A DNA stretch of 64,000 bases from CANKHA01 sp035652315 (GCA_035652315.1 DASREA010000028.1:1-64000); one strand, 5' to 3'. Counted from the first letter of the stretch, positions 17,100 through 27,850 are shown. A program made the numbers and translations. The notes: generated from the sequence alone by a model not told the origin.

Positions 17100-18797
17100 A
17101 TGCCCGCCTCGCAGCACCAAAATCCGAAATCCGACATCGAGATTTCGCAGGCCGCCAAGAAGCGGCCGATCCTCGACATTGCCAAAGAGAAGCTCGGCAT
17201 CGATGCGGAAAATCTCGAGCCCTACGGCCATTACAAAGCCAAGCTCTCGATGGATTTCGTCAAGTCGCTGCAGGGGCGCAAGACCGGCAAGCTGATCCTG
17301 GTCACCGCGATCACGCCGACGCCGGCCGGTGAGGGCAAGACCACGACGACGGTGGGCCTGACCGACGCGCTCAATTACATCGGCAAGAAGGCGATGCTCT
17401 GCCTTCGCGAGCCCTCGCTCGGACCCTCTTTCGGCATGAAGGGCGGCGCGGCGGGCGGCGGCTACGCCCAGGTGGTGCCGATGGAGGACATCAACCTGCA
17501 TTTCACCGGCGACTTCCACGCCGTCACCTCGGCGCACAACCTGCTCTCGGCGATGATCGACAATCATATCTATTGGGGCAATGCGCTCGGGATCGACAGC
17601 CGTCGCGTCGTCTGGCGCCGGGTCATGGATATGAACGACCGCGCGCTGCGCGAGATCGTCTGCTCGCTCGGTGGCGTCGCCAATGGCTACCCGCGCGAGG
17701 CGGGCTTCGACATCACCGTCGCGTCGGAAGTAATGGCGATCTTCTGCTTGGCCAAGGATTTGCAGGACCTCAAGGAGCGGCTCGGCAACATCATCGTCGG
17801 CTATACGCGCGAGCGCAAACCCATTCGCGCCGGCGATCTCAAGGCGCATGGCGCCATGGCGGCGCTGCTCAAGGAGGCGATCGCGCCGAATCTGGTGCAG
17901 ACGCTGGAAGGCACGCCGGCCTTCATTCACGGCGGACCTTTCGCTAACATCGCGCACGGCTGCAACTCGGTCATGGCGACGACCACGGCGCTCAAGCTCG
18001 CCGATTACGTTGTCACCGAAGCCGGTTTTGGCGCCGACCTCGGCGCGGAGAAATTCATCGACATCAAGTGCCGCAAGGCCGGCCTTTCGCCGGATTGCGT
18101 GGTCGTTGTCGCCACCATCCGCGCGCTGAAAATGCACGGCGGGGTGAAAAAGGAGGATTTGAAGAAGGAAGACCTCAAGGCGCTCGAGGCCGGCATGACC
18201 AACCTGCAGCGCCATGTCGAGAATATCCAGAAATTCGGTCTGCCGGCGGTGGTCTCGATCAACCGCTTCTCCGCCGATACCGACGCCGAGATTGCGCTGG
18301 TCAAGGAGAAGTGCAAGGCGCTGGGCGTTGAGGCGCTGATGGCCGACCACTGGGCAATGGGCGGGCAGGGTGCCGCCGAGGTGGCGCGCGCGGTGGTGAA
18401 GGCGATTGATGCCGGCGCCGGCAAGGTGAAGTTCCTTTATCCGGACGAGATGCCGTTGTTCGAGAAGATCCGCACCATCGCGAAGGAAATCTACCGCGCC
18501 AATGATGCCACCGCGGACAAATCGGTAAAGGACCAACTCAAGGCCTGGGAAGAGATGGGCTACGGCAAGCTACCGATCTGCGTCGCGAAGACGCAGTATT
18601 CCTTCTCCACCAATCCCGACGCCAAGGGCGCGCCGACCGGCCACAGCATCAATGTGCGTGAGGTGCGGCTTTCCGCGGGCGCGGAATTCGTCGTCGCCAT
18701 CTGCGGAGAGATCATGACCATGCCCGGTCTGCCCAAGGTGCCCTCCGCCGAAGCCATCGACGTCGGCGCGGATGGGAAGATTGTCGGGTTGTTCTAG
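17100..18797 (+). CDS. fhs: Formate-tetrahydrofolate ligase
   Basis: A 565-residue enzyme making 10-formyl-THF from formate, THF and ATP. The P-loop TPTPAGEGKTTTTVGL sits near residues 71-86, followed by REPSLGPSFGMKGGAAGGGY, the signature substrate region of the family. The C-terminal part contains KTQYSFSTNP and EIMTMPGLP. It is full length. Next to oxc, frc and formate dehydrogenase it provides the assimilatory branch for formate made from oxalate, into the C1-folate pool (for serine or purines). Confidence 0.97.
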   Translation: MPASQHQNPKSDIEISQAAKKRPILDIAKEKLGIDAENLEPYGHYKAKLSMDFVKSLQGRKTGKLILVTAITPTPAGEGKTTTTVGLTDALNYIGKKAMLCLREPSLGPSFGMKGGAAGGGYAQVVPMEDINLHFTGDFHAVTSAHNLLSAMIDNHIYWGNALGIDSRRVVWRRVMDMNDRALREIVCSLGGVANGYPREAGFDITVASEVMAIFCLAKDLQDLKERLGNIIVGYTRERKPIRAGDLKAHGAMAALLKEAIAPNLVQTLEGTPAFIHGGPFANIAHGCNSVMATTTALKLADYVVTEAGFGADLGAEKFIDIKCRKAGLSPDCVVVVATIRALKMHGGVKKEDLKKEDLKALEAGMTNLQRHVENIQKFGLPAVVSINRFSADTDAEIALVKEKCKALGVEALMADHWAMGGQGAAEVARAVVKAIDAGAGKVKFLYPDEMPLFEKIRTIAKEIYRANDATADKSVKDQLKAWEEMGYGKLPICVAKTQYSFSTNPDAKGAPTGHSINVREVRLSAGAEFVVAICGEIMTMPGLPKVPSAEAIDVGADGKIVGLF

Positions 18798-18817
18798 CGC
18801 GCTGTGGAAAGGCTATC

Positions 18818-20521
<1,704 letters not shown>

Positions 20522-20570
20522 TCCAACCCCTCCCCCTTGTGGGGGGTAGCGCCAGAGGCCGATTGAGTTA

Positions 20571-20691
20571 CGTGTCCCGGGCGCAGCGCAGCACGAAGTG
20601 GTGCGCTGCAGACCCGGGACCCCGGTTTGATGAAAGTTGGGTCCCGGATCAGCGGTGCACCGCTAACGCGCTGCGCCGCATCCGGGACACG
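20571..20691. repeat. Palindromic repeat between the two formate dehydrogenase genes
   Basis: The outer arms CGTGTCCCGG (20571-20580) and CCGGGACACG (20682-20691) are complementary, with internal GGGTCCCGG/CCGGGACCC-type hairpins. The element separates the subunit genes of one enzyme and ends 15 bp before the alpha start, leaving only the GAGGAG ribosome binding site in between. Confidence 0.8.
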
Positions 20692-20706
20692 AGGAGAGGC
20701 GATACC

Positions 20707-23499
20707 ATGACCGAAAGCAACGGCGCAGCGACGACTGTGAAATTCACCCTCGACGGCCGCGAGGTCGCGGCGCACGCGGGCGAGACCATCTGGCAGGTGG
20801 CGCAGCGCCAGGGCGCCGAAATCCCGCATCTTTGCTATCTGCCCGAGCCGGGCTATCGCGCCGATGGCAATTGCCGCGCCTGCATGGTGGAGATCGAAGG
20901 TGAGCGCGTGCTCGCGGCAAGCTGCATCCGCAAGCCCGCCGCCGGCATGAAGGTAAAGACCGCCACCGACCGCGCCAAGGCCGCGCGGCGCATGGTCTTT
21001 GAATTGCTGGTCACCGACCAGCCCGCGCGCGAGACCGCGCACGATCCGCAATCGAAATTCTGGGCCTGGGCCGACCGCATGAACGTCGCCACGAGCCGCT
21101 TCGATGCCGACGCGCGGCCGGGCTCGGACCGCAGCCATCCGGCCATGGCGGTCAATCTCGACGCCTGCATCCAATGCAATCTCTGCGTCCGCGCCTGCCG
21201 CGAAGTGCAGGTCAATGACGTGATCGGGATGGCGGGGCGCGGCCACGGCGAGAAGATCGTCTTCGATTTCGACGATCCGATGGGCAATTCAACCTGCGTC
21301 GCCTGCGGCGAATGCGTGCAGGTCTGCCCCACCGGCGCATTGATGCCGGCGACGCTGGTCGATGAGGCGAATGTGCGCACCGGCTATCCCGACCGCGAGG
21401 TGAACAGTGTCTGTCCCTATTGCGGTGTCGGCTGCCAGATCACCTACAAGATTAAGAACGACAAGCTGCTCTATGTCACCGGGCGCGACGGGCCGGCCAA
21501 CGAGAATAGGCTCTGCGTCAAAGGCCGCTTCGGCTTCGACTACGTGCATAATCCGGAACGGCTGACCCAGCCGATGATCCGCAAGGACGGCGTGCCCAAG
21601 CGCGTGGACGAGCGGATCGATCCGAAAAATCCCTGGACGCATTTCCGCCCCGCCACCTGGGAAGAAGCGCTCGACCGTGCCGCCGGCGGCCTGAAGAAGA
21701 TTCGCGACGCCCATGGCGGCGGCGCGCTCGCCGGCTTCGGCTCGGCGAAAGGATCCAACGAAGAGGCTTATCTGTTCCAGAAGCTGGTGCGCACCGGCTT
21801 CGGCACCAACAATGTCGATCACTGCACGCGGCTCTGCCACGCCTCCTCGGTGGCGGCGCTCATGGAGGGCATCGGTTCCGGGGCGGTGTCGGCGAGCTTC
21901 AACGAGTGCAAGAATTCCGACGTGATGATCGTCATCGGCGCCAACCCAACGGAGAATCATCCCGTCGCCGCCACTTTCTTCAAGCAGGCAGCCAAGCGCG
22001 GCGCCACGCTCATCGTCATGGACCCGCGCGGCCAGGCGCTCAAGCGCCACGCCACTTATATGTTGCAGTTCAATCCAGGCACCGACGTGGCGATGCTCAA
22101 CGGCATCCTCAACACCATCGTCACCGAAAAGCTCTACGACGAGCAGTACATCCAGACCTATGTCGAAGGCTTCAAGCCTTTCGCCGAGAGCATCAAGGAT
22201 TTCACGCCGGAGGAAATGGCGCCGATCTGCGGCATCGATGCCGAAACGCTGCGCACGGTGGCGCGCAAATTCGCCCGCGCCCGGGCGGCTATCATCTTCT
22301 GGGGCATGGGCGTGTCGCAGCACACCCACGGCACCGACAATGCGCGCTGCCTGATCGCGCTCTCCTTGATCACCGGGCAGATCGGCCGCCCCGGCACCGG
22401 GCTGCATCCGCTGCGCGGGCAGAACAATGTGCAGGGCGCGAGCGACGCCGGCCTGATCCCAATGTTTTTCCCCGATTACAAATCGGTCGAGGACGCGCAG
22501 ATCCGCGGCAAGTTCGAGGCCGCCTGGAACACCAAGCTCGATCCCAAGAAGGGCCTCACCGTGGTCGAGATCATGGACGCGGTGCATGCCGACAAGATCA
22601 AGGGCATGTACATCATGGGCGAAAATCCGGCGATGTCCGATCCGGACCTCAACCATGCGCGGCAAGCGCTGGCGCATCTGGAGCATCTCGTGGTGCAGGA
22701 CCTCTTCCTCACGGAGACGGCGACCTATGCCGACGTGGTGCTGCCCGCCTCCGCCTGGCCGGAGAAGGACGGCACCGTCACTAACACCAACAGGCAAGTT
22801 CAAATGGGCCGCAAGGCGCTGCCGCTGCCCGGCGACGCGCGGCCGGACTGGGAACTCATTCAGGAAATCGCGCGCCGGCTCGGCTTGAATTGGAATTACG
22901 CGCATCCGCGCGACGTCTACGCCGAAATGGCCTCGCTCATGCCCTCACTTGAGAACATTTCGTGGGACCGCATCGAGCGCGAAAGCGCGGTGACTTATCC
23001 GGCCGACGCGCCCGACAAGCCCGGCCGCGACGTCGTCTTCGACAAGGGCTTCCCGCGTCCTGGCGGCTTCGGCAAATTGGTGGCGGCGAAATTTCAGCCG
23101 CCCGACGAGACGCCGGACGCGCGCTACCCCTTCATCCTCACCACCGGCCGCCAGCTCGAACATTGGCACACCGGCGCGATGACGCGCCGCGCCACGACGC
23201 TCGACGCGCTGGAGCCGGCGCCGGTCGCCAATCTGTCGCGCGCCGATATCGCCAAGCTGGGGCTCAGGCCCGGTGACCGCGTGCGCGTCACCACCCGGCG
23301 CGGCACGGTCGAGCTTGCCGCGCGCATGGACGACGCCATTCCGCCGGGCGTGGTGTTCATTCCCTTCGCCTACGTGGAGGCGGCGGCGAACTTGCTCACC
23401 AACCCGGCGCTCGATCCGTTCGGCAAAATCCCTGAGTTCAAATACTGCGCCGCGCGCGTGGAGCCCGCCGCTGCGGTCCCGCGCGAAGCGGCGGAGTAA
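20707..23499 (+). CDS. NAD-dependent formate dehydrogenase, alpha (molybdo/tungsto-pterin) subunit
   Basis: A 930-residue catalytic subunit oxidising formate to CO2. Domain order: a ferredoxin-like [2Fe-2S] domain (cysteines 43, 56, 59, 73), a NuoG-like His/Cys cluster segment, two [4Fe-4S] motifs (CIQCNLCVRAC and CVACGECVQVC), the proximal cluster CPYCGVGC, then the bis-MGD domains and the C-terminal pterin-binding domain (TTGRQLEHWHTGAMT). The metal ligand is Cys377 in CTRLCHA, encoded by TGC, so this is a cysteine and not a selenocysteine enzyme. The frame is open far upstream, but ATG 20707 follows a GAGGAG site and begins the ferredoxin domain. FdhD and FdsD accessory genes are not in the window. 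Confidence 0.95.
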   Translation: MTESNGAATTVKFTLDGREVAAHAGETIWQVAQRQGAEIPHLCYLPEPGYRADGNCRACMVEIEGERVLAASCIRKPAAGMKVKTATDRAKAARRMVFELLVTDQPARETAHDPQSKFWAWADRMNVATSRFDADARPGSDRSHPAMAVNLDACIQCNLCVRACREVQVNDVIGMAGRGHGEKIVFDFDDPMGNSTCVACGECVQVCPTGALMPATLVDEANVRTGYPDREVNSVCPYCGVGCQITYKIKNDKLLYVTGRDGPANENRLCVKGRFGFDYVHNPERLTQPMIRKDGVPKRVDERIDPKNPWTHFRPATWEEALDRAAGGLKKIRDAHGGGALAGFGSAKGSNEEAYLFQKLVRTGFGTNNVDHCTRLCHASSVAALMEGIGSGAVSASFNECKNSDVMIVIGANPTENHPVAATFFKQAAKRGATLIVMDPRGQALKRHATYMLQFNPGTDVAMLNGILNTIVTEKLYDEQYIQTYVEGFKPFAESIKDFTPEEMAPICGIDAETLRTVARKFARARAAIIFWGMGVSQHTHGTDNARCLIALSLITGQIGRPGTGLHPLRGQNNVQGASDAGLIPMFFPDYKSVEDAQIRGKFEAAWNTKLDPKKGLTVVEIMDAVHADKIKGMYIMGENPAMSDPDLNHARQALAHLEHLVVQDLFLTETATYADVVLPASAWPEKDGTVTNTNRQVQMGRKALPLPGDARPDWELIQEIARRLGLNWNYAHPRDVYAEMASLMPSLENISWDRIERESAVTYPADAPDKPGRDVVFDKGFPRPGGFGKLVAAKFQPPDETPDARYPFILTTGRQLEHWHTGAMTRRATTLDALEPAPVANLSRADIAKLGLRPGDRVRVTTRRGTVELAARMDDAIPPGVVFIPFAYVEAAANLLTNPALDPFGKIPEFKYCAARVEPAAAVPREAAE

Positions 23500-23504
23500 A
23501 CTTA

Positions 23505-23703
23505 CCCTCCCCCTTCAGTGGGGAGGGCCGACGCGTGAAACGCGTCGGGGTGGAGGCGACGATGCGCGCGTTGTTGCGGAGCCCCCCACCCCCGACCCCT
23601 CCCCACGCTTCGCGGGGGAGGGGAGAAGAAATCCCGCGCGAAACGGCGGAGTAATTCTTCTTCACCCCGACCCTCTCCCCAGCGAGGAGAGGGGGAGCTA
23701 CCA
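23505..23703. repeat. GC-rich intergenic element with short repeat of the preceding gene end
   Basis: The region holds inverted CCCTCCCC/GGGGAGGG-type arms (for example CGACGCG/CGCGTCG at 23528-23545, and CCCCTCCCC against GGGGAGGGG at 23597-23624) and a closing CCTCTCCCC/GGAGAGGGGG hairpin near 23680-23697. The end of the preceding gene, CCCGCGCGAAGCGGCGGAGT with TAA (23478-23499), recurs with one change at 23633-23654. It looks like an inserted or duplicated repeat module. No gene is seen. Confidence 0.6.
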
Positions 23704-23733
23704 TAATCCCACCCCTTACCGCCGGAGGCCGCC

Positions 23734-24021
23734 ATGCTTTTCGTCATTCATGCCATGGACAAGAAGGACGCGATCCAGACGCGCGCCAAATATTACCGCG
23801 CGCACCGCATCCATCTCGACGAGGCGTCGAAGCACGGCGTCACGGTGATAACGGCCGGGCCGTTCGTCGCCGACGACAACGAGACCCCGATTGGCAGCCT
23901 GTTCATTATCGATGCCAAGGACCGTGCTGCCGCCCAGGCCTTCACCAACAGCGACCCTTATCACGTCAACGGCGTTTGGGACGCGGTGGAGATTCACGCG
24001 TATCATAAGAAGCGCGGGTAA
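23734..24021 (+). CDS. YciI family protein
   Basis: A 95-residue single-domain protein of the YciI/YCII dimeric alpha-beta barrel family. The order is FVIHAMDKKDAIQTRAKYYRAHRIHL, a TAGPFVADD segment and GSLFIIDAKDRAAAQAFTNSDPY, in which the conserved His and Asp residues of the putative active site are visible. Function is not established for the family. It follows the formate dehydrogenase alpha gene after the GC-rich repeat and may be a passenger there. Confidence 0.85.
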   Translation: MLFVIHAMDKKDAIQTRAKYYRAHRIHLDEASKHGVTVITAGPFVADDNETPIGSLFIIDAKDRAAAQAFTNSDPYHVNGVWDAVEIHAYHKKRG

Positions 24022-24108
24022 CTTCTCTTCTTCCCTCCGAGGGGAGAATCGGAAAGTGGCGCTTGTCGCGGCCGCCGACACCTTTATGGTGGGGTACCAT
24101 CAAAACGC

Positions 24109-24133
24109 GGATGCCCGGAACGTGCGGGCATGA
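24109..24133. repeat. Short palindromic repeat before bioB
   Basis: ATGCCCG (24111-24117) and CGGGCAT (24125-24131) form a hairpin and match one arm of the larger repeat at 15923-15996. It lies 12 bp upstream of the bioB start, next to its GAGGA ribosome binding site. Confidence 0.6.
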
Positions 24134-24143
24134 CGAGGAAAAA

Positions 24144-25136
24144 ATGTCTCTCGCCGAATCGCTGTTCTCTGCCGCCGCCAAAAAAGCCCGCGGCGCCGTG
24201 CGCCATGACTGGACGCGCGAAGAGGTGAGGGCGCTGTTCGATCTGCCCTTCCCCGATCTCGTGTTCGAAGCGCAGCGCATCCACCGCGAGAACTTCGATC
24301 CGCGCGAGGTGCAGATTTCCACGCTGCTGTCGATCAAGACCGGCGGCTGCCCGGAGGATTGCGGCTATTGCGCGCAAAGCGCGCATTACGATACCGGCGT
24401 CAAAGCGCAAAAGCTGATGAGCATCGAAGCGGTGCTGGCCGACGCGCGCGCGGCGAAAGCCGCGGGCGCGAGCCGCTTCTGCATGGGCGCCGCCTGGCGC
24501 TCGCCCAAGGACCGCGACCTCGATTCCGTCTGCGCCATGGTGGAAGGCGTCAAGGCGCTCGGCATGGAAACCTGCGTCACGCTCGGCATGCTGACGGGCG
24601 CGCAGGCGCGGCGACTGAAGGACGCCGGCCTTGATTACTACAACCACAACCTCGACACCTCGCCGGAATATTACGGACAGATCATCACAACCCGCACTTA
24701 TCAGGACCGGCTCGACACCTTGGCCTGCGTGCGCGAGGCCGGCATCCATGTCTGCTGCGGCGGCATCATCGGGCTGGGCGAAAGCCGCGAGGACCGCATT
24801 AGCATGATCGCGACGCTGGCGTCGCTTCCGGCGCATCCGGAAAGCGTGCCGATCAACATGCTGGTTCAGGTGGAAGGCACACCGCTTGCCGGCCGCGACA
24901 AGCTCGATCCAATCGAATTCGTGCGCACCGTCGCTGCGGCGCGCATCACGATGCCGAAATCCATGGTGCGGCTGTCGGCGGGGCGCGAAGACATGACCGA
25001 CGAGACGCAGGCGCTCTGCTTCCTCGCCGGCGCCAATTCGATCTTCTACGGGCCGAAGCTGCTCACCACGCCGAATCGCGCGCACGACAAGGACATGGCC
25101 TTGCTCGGCCGTCTCGGCATGACGCCGATGGCGTGA
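24144..25136 (+). CDS. bioB: Biotin synthase
   Basis: A 330-residue radical-SAM enzyme inserting sulfur into dethiobiotin. The SAM [4Fe-4S] motif is in GGCPEDCGYCAQSAHY (C-x3-C-x2-C). YYNHNLDTS, CCGGIIGLGE and the conserved Arg in SMVRLSAGRED, a ligand of the [2Fe-2S] sulfur-donor cluster, are all present. The C-terminus has GANSIFYG. ATG 24144 is preferred over an open frame from 24063 because of the GAGGA ribosome binding site and the family start (LAESLF). Other bio genes are not in the window. Confidence 0.97.
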   Translation: MSLAESLFSAAAKKARGAVRHDWTREEVRALFDLPFPDLVFEAQRIHRENFDPREVQISTLLSIKTGGCPEDCGYCAQSAHYDTGVKAQKLMSIEAVLADARAAKAAGASRFCMGAAWRSPKDRDLDSVCAMVEGVKALGMETCVTLGMLTGAQARRLKDAGLDYYNHNLDTSPEYYGQIITTRTYQDRLDTLACVREAGIHVCCGGIIGLGESREDRISMIATLASLPAHPESVPINMLVQVEGTPLAGRDKLDPIEFVRTVAAARITMPKSMVRLSAGREDMTDETQALCFLAGANSIFYGPKLLTTPNRAHDKDMALLGRLGMTPMA

Positions 25137-25151
25137 CCATGGCTTGCCGGG

Positions 25152-25505
25152 TCACCTGCTGGCGCCCGCCTGGCTCGGCTGTCCATATTGCAGCACCTGC
25201 ACTCTTTCCAACGTCACCAGGCCGCTCGCCATCATGCCGTCGAGCACGGGAAGAAAGGCGTCGATCTTGGCCTGCGCATCGACGATTTCGATGACGATCG
25301 GCAGATCCTGCGACAGGCGCAGGATCTTGGTGGTGTGAATGCGGCTCCGGTGTCCGAAACCGACATGCCCGCGCAAAACCGTGATGCCGGCAAGATGCAT
25401 CTCGCGCGCCTTGAGCACGATCGCCTCGTACAACGGCAGATGTTCGAACCTGTCGTCCTCGCCGAAGAAAATGCGCAGCAGAATGGCGTCGCGTGGGAGT
25501 TCCAT
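25152..25505 (-). CDS. DUF190 family protein (fluoride operon)
   Basis: A 117-residue DUF190 protein with a PII-like ferredoxin fold: RIFFGEDDRFEHLPLYEAIV, then GITVLRGHVGFG, and LPIVIEIVDAQAKIDAFLPV. DUF190 proteins commonly accompany CrcB/Fluc genes and are thought to regulate them. It lies three bases downstream of crcB and is the last gene of the reverse-strand operon that starts at the fluoride riboswitch near 27.8 kb. Confidence 0.88.
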   Translation of the reverse strand: MELPRDAILLRIFFGEDDRFEHLPLYEAIVLKAREMHLAGITVLRGHVGFGHRSRIHTTKILRLSQDLPIVIEIVDAQAKIDAFLPVLDGMMASGLVTLERVQVLQYGQPSQAGASR

Positions 25506-25508
25506 GGC

Positions 25509-25907
25509 TCAAACCCATTTCATTGCGTTGAGGCTTACTGCGAGAGCATAGCCGGCCCAGACGGCGACGAGGCAGAGGACCACCGAGGCTGTGATGTTGG
25601 CGCCAGCGTATAGCCACTCGCCGTCATTCATAAGGCTTAGCGTTTGCAGACTGAACGACGAAAAGGTCGTGTAGCCTCCGCAAAACCCCACCATCACGAA
25701 TTGCCGTGCGGTCGAGCCGACGAAGACGCGCCCATCAGGGCCGGTCAAGGTGGCGAAGAAGCCGATAATGAAGGACCCGATTATGTTTACGATCAATGTG
25801 CCGTACGGAAACGTTTCGCCGATCGTGCGTGCCGCCACGCCCGAGCAGAAAAACCGAGCCATGCCTCCCAATGCACTGCCGACTGCGATCCAGAAATAAC
25901 TGGCCAT
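25509..25907 (-). CDS. crcB: CrcB/Fluc fluoride ion channel
   Basis: A 132-residue membrane protein with four hydrophobic helices, the size of a Fluc subunit (functional as an antiparallel dimer). Signatures are GGMARFF after TM1, GTLIVNIIGSFIIGFF (the conserved Asn lines the pore) and GFCGGYTTFSSFSLQT, whose Phe/Ser/Thr residues line the fluoride pathway. It exports F- passively across the inner membrane. It lies 96 bp after the universal stress protein gene and is probably transcribed from the riboswitch-controlled promoter. Confidence 0.95.
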   Translation of the reverse strand: MASYFWIAVGSALGGMARFFCSGVAARTIGETFPYGTLIVNIIGSFIIGFFATLTGPDGRVFVGSTARQFVMVGFCGGYTTFSSFSLQTLSLMNDGEWLYAGANITASVVLCLVAVWAGYALAVSLNAMKWV

Positions 25908-26003
25908 GTTTTGAAATTCCTGACGGTGAAGGGCGAATCGGTGGCAAGAATACCAGACACGATCATACGGGATCGCCGCTGAATCCTGGTGTGCCGGCTT
26001 ATC

Positions 26004-26423
26004 TTACTTGATGACAAGCACCGGGCAGGGCGCGAGTTGAACCAGCCGGTCGGCCCGGCTGCCGATCATGCGCTCGTAGAAGGCGGAGTGCCCGGTGGCG
26101 CCGATCACCAGCAAGTCAGCCTTGAGTTCGGCCGCGAGCTCGACGATGTCGCGTACCGGATGCCCGGCGAGAACATGAGTTTCGAGCTCCACGTTGTGTT
26201 CGTCGGCCACCTTGTTTGCCCGTTGAATGACGGTGTGAAAACGGCGGGCGACGGCGCCCTTCTCCTCGCGTACCTCTTCGATGTATTCGGGCACGTAAGG
26301 CAATTCCTCGACCAAAACCATGTGGAGTTCCGCTCCATTCTGTTTCGCAATCTTGAGGGCGACTGACAGTGCCTTGAAGGCGGGTTCAGAACCGTCGTTG
26401 GCATGGAGGATTGTTTTGAACAT
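26004..26423 (-). CDS. Universal stress protein (UspA family)
   Basis: A 139-residue single-domain Usp. The N-terminal strand KTILHANDGSEPAFKAL and the C-terminal ATP-binding motif GATGHSAFYERMIGS, matching G-2X-G-9X-G-S, are intact, so it should bind ATP. ATG 26423 is chosen over a longer open frame; it lies 11 bases after the antiporter stop. Usp genes are among the gene classes known to be attached to fluoride riboswitches, in line with this context. Confidence 0.92.
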   Translation of the reverse strand: MFKTILHANDGSEPAFKALSVALKIAKQNGAELHMVLVEELPYVPEYIEEVREEKGAVARRFHTVIQRANKVADEHNVELETHVLAGHPVRDIVELAAELKADLLVIGATGHSAFYERMIGSRADRLVQLAPCPVLVIK

Positions 26424-26434
26424 GGTCGCTCTCA

Positions 26435-27649
26435 CTATTCGGCGGCGCCGACCGGCTTGGCGGCGATGGACGCCCCGGCTTCACGCGCTTCGTCTTCCGG
26501 TTTCGGCAGCAGGTGTTTCGGCAAGTAGAAGGCGTTGGCGATCAGCGTCGGTATGACGGCGCTTCCGATCACAACCGCGACGAGGATCGAATATTGGGAT
26601 TGATTGATGATCCCATGCGAAAGTCCGAACAGCGACGAGATCGTGCCGAAGGTCAGCCCGGTGGACATCAACAACGTCGTATACATCGATTCCGGATTCG
26701 GCGTCTTGAAGATTCTCGTGACCGGATAGACGCCAATGAACTTCGAAACCATCTTCGCGGCCAGCATGACGACGAACGCAAACGGCGCGGCGACCAAGGC
26801 CGGGATCAAGACGAACGATCCGGCGCGGATGAAGTAGAACGGTGTCAGCAGGCCGAAAGTCAGCGTGCGAAGCCTGCGAATGAGAACGTGATCCTTGCCG
26901 ACGGACCCGGCGAGCACCATACCCACGATATAGGCCGGTAGCACGGCTTCGCTATCCGCCCAGCCGGCCAATGCTCCGAGGCCGAGCAGACAGAGCAGAA
27001 GAAATTTTGTCTCCAGTTCGGACGGGCGATTGCCAAAGAGCCGGAAGAATCTCGGCGTCAGCCACGGCAAAATAGCGAATGCGGCGACGGAAACGACGGC
27101 GAAGATCAGGGTTTTCATTGTGAACGGAGCGAAGATGAAGCCGAGCGCCAGCACGGTTCCCAGATCGTTGATGAAGCAGGCGGCCAGCACGGTTTTGCCG
27201 TAGTCGGTCTTATTCAGGCCGAACTCGATCATCACCGCATAGACGACGGCGACCGAGGTGGTCGACAGCGCGACGCCCGCGAGCCAGCTCGGCATCACCT
27301 CCCAACCAAGAACGTAATAGGCGCCGGCAGCGCAGCAGAAGAACGGAAAGAAGAAACCGGCGAGGCCCAGGGTGGTGGCTTCCTTCCATTTTTTCTTGAA
27401 GACAGCCGGGTCGAGTTCGGCGCCTGCCAAAAATGTAAGAACGATCGCACCGATGCCAGAGAGAAACTTGATCCAGGACTCATCGGTGCCGAGGACCGCC
27501 GATCCGACGACCGCGCCAATGATCAATTGAGCGACGGTCCCGACGACGATTTCGGACAGGGCAGTCGAGATGCGCAGCCAAATCGACAGCAGCGATGCGA
27601 TCAGCGCGAGGCCCAACCAAAGGGCCGCCAATGCCCAGACGCTCGTCAT
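26435..27649 (-). CDS. Cation:proton antiporter (CPA2-type), fluoride operon
   Basis: A 404-residue polytopic membrane protein with about 12 hydrophobic segments of the Na+/H+ exchanger fold. Acidic residues lie in the hydrophobic core (FLAGAELDPAVFKKKW and CFINDLGTVLALGF). There is no C-terminal TrkA-N/KefC domain; the protein ends in a short polar tail. ATG 27649 has a GAGGAAA ribosome binding site. It is the first gene after the fluoride riboswitch, and antiporters are a documented riboswitch-linked class. It may help restore ion or pH balance after HF entry. The transported ion is not determinable here. Confidence 0.9.
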   Translation of the reverse strand: MTSVWALAALWLGLALIASLLSIWLRISTALSEIVVGTVAQLIIGAVVGSAVLGTDESWIKFLSGIGAIVLTFLAGAELDPAVFKKKWKEATTLGLAGFFFPFFCCAAGAYYVLGWEVMPSWLAGVALSTTSVAVVYAVMIEFGLNKTDYGKTVLAACFINDLGTVLALGFIFAPFTMKTLIFAVVSVAAFAILPWLTPRFFRLFGNRPSELETKFLLLCLLGLGALAGWADSEAVLPAYIVGMVLAGSVGKDHVLIRRLRTLTFGLLTPFYFIRAGSFVLIPALVAAPFAFVVMLAAKMVSKFIGVYPVTRIFKTPNPESMYTTLLMSTGLTFGTISSLFGLSHGIINQSQYSILVAVVIGSAVIPTLIANAFYLPKHLLPKPEDEAREAGASIAAKPVGAAE

Positions 27650-27762
27650 GCCATTTCCTCTCTCTGTGCGTTTGGCCCAGGAGTCTCGTGACAGGGGAGC
27701 GAGCAGGCACTAAAAAACCACCTCGCATCGGCATGCACGGATTCCTACCGCCGTTTTCACGT

Positions 27763-27815
27763 GGCAGGAGTCATCAGCCTTTACGGGCGGTTATCGGGGA
27801 ACTCCATCCCCATCG
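27763..27815 (-). ncRNA. Fluoride riboswitch (crcB motif)
   Basis: Read on the reverse strand, this shows the aptamer core: GGGG (27811-27808), then ATGGAGTT, then CCCC (27799-27796), followed by GATAACC, a GCC/GGC stem around CGTAAA, and TGATGACTCC, whose CTCC (27770-27767) can pair with GGAG. This order matches the known crcB motif. It lies 114-166 nt upstream of the antiporter ATG. Downstream, ACCGCC of the aptamer can pair with GGCGGT (27754-27749), and a weak hairpin before a run of six Ts (27716-27711 region) could be the expression platform. Fluoride should permit operon expression. Confidence 0.92.
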
Positions 27816-27821
27816 CCTGAC

Positions 27822-27850
27822 AAGCTATCCGCGGGTGCGGGGCCGGTCAA
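27822..27850 (-). promoter_or_regulatory. Probable promoter of the fluoride operon
   Basis: On the reverse strand, TTGACC (27850-27845) and TAGCTT (27827-27822) are separated by 17 bases, placing transcription start about at the first base of the riboswitch aptamer. The -35 is good, the -10 weak; the spacing and position support it. Confidence 0.5.

Noticed and set aside
21289..22905. Reverse-strand open frame opposite the formate dehydrogenase alpha gene
   Set aside because: Shadow frame of the same kind; Arg/His-rich composition typical of antisense reading.
20707..23499. Possible selenocysteine formate dehydrogenase
   Set aside because: Metal-ligand position Cys377 is a TGC codon and there is no in-frame TGA.
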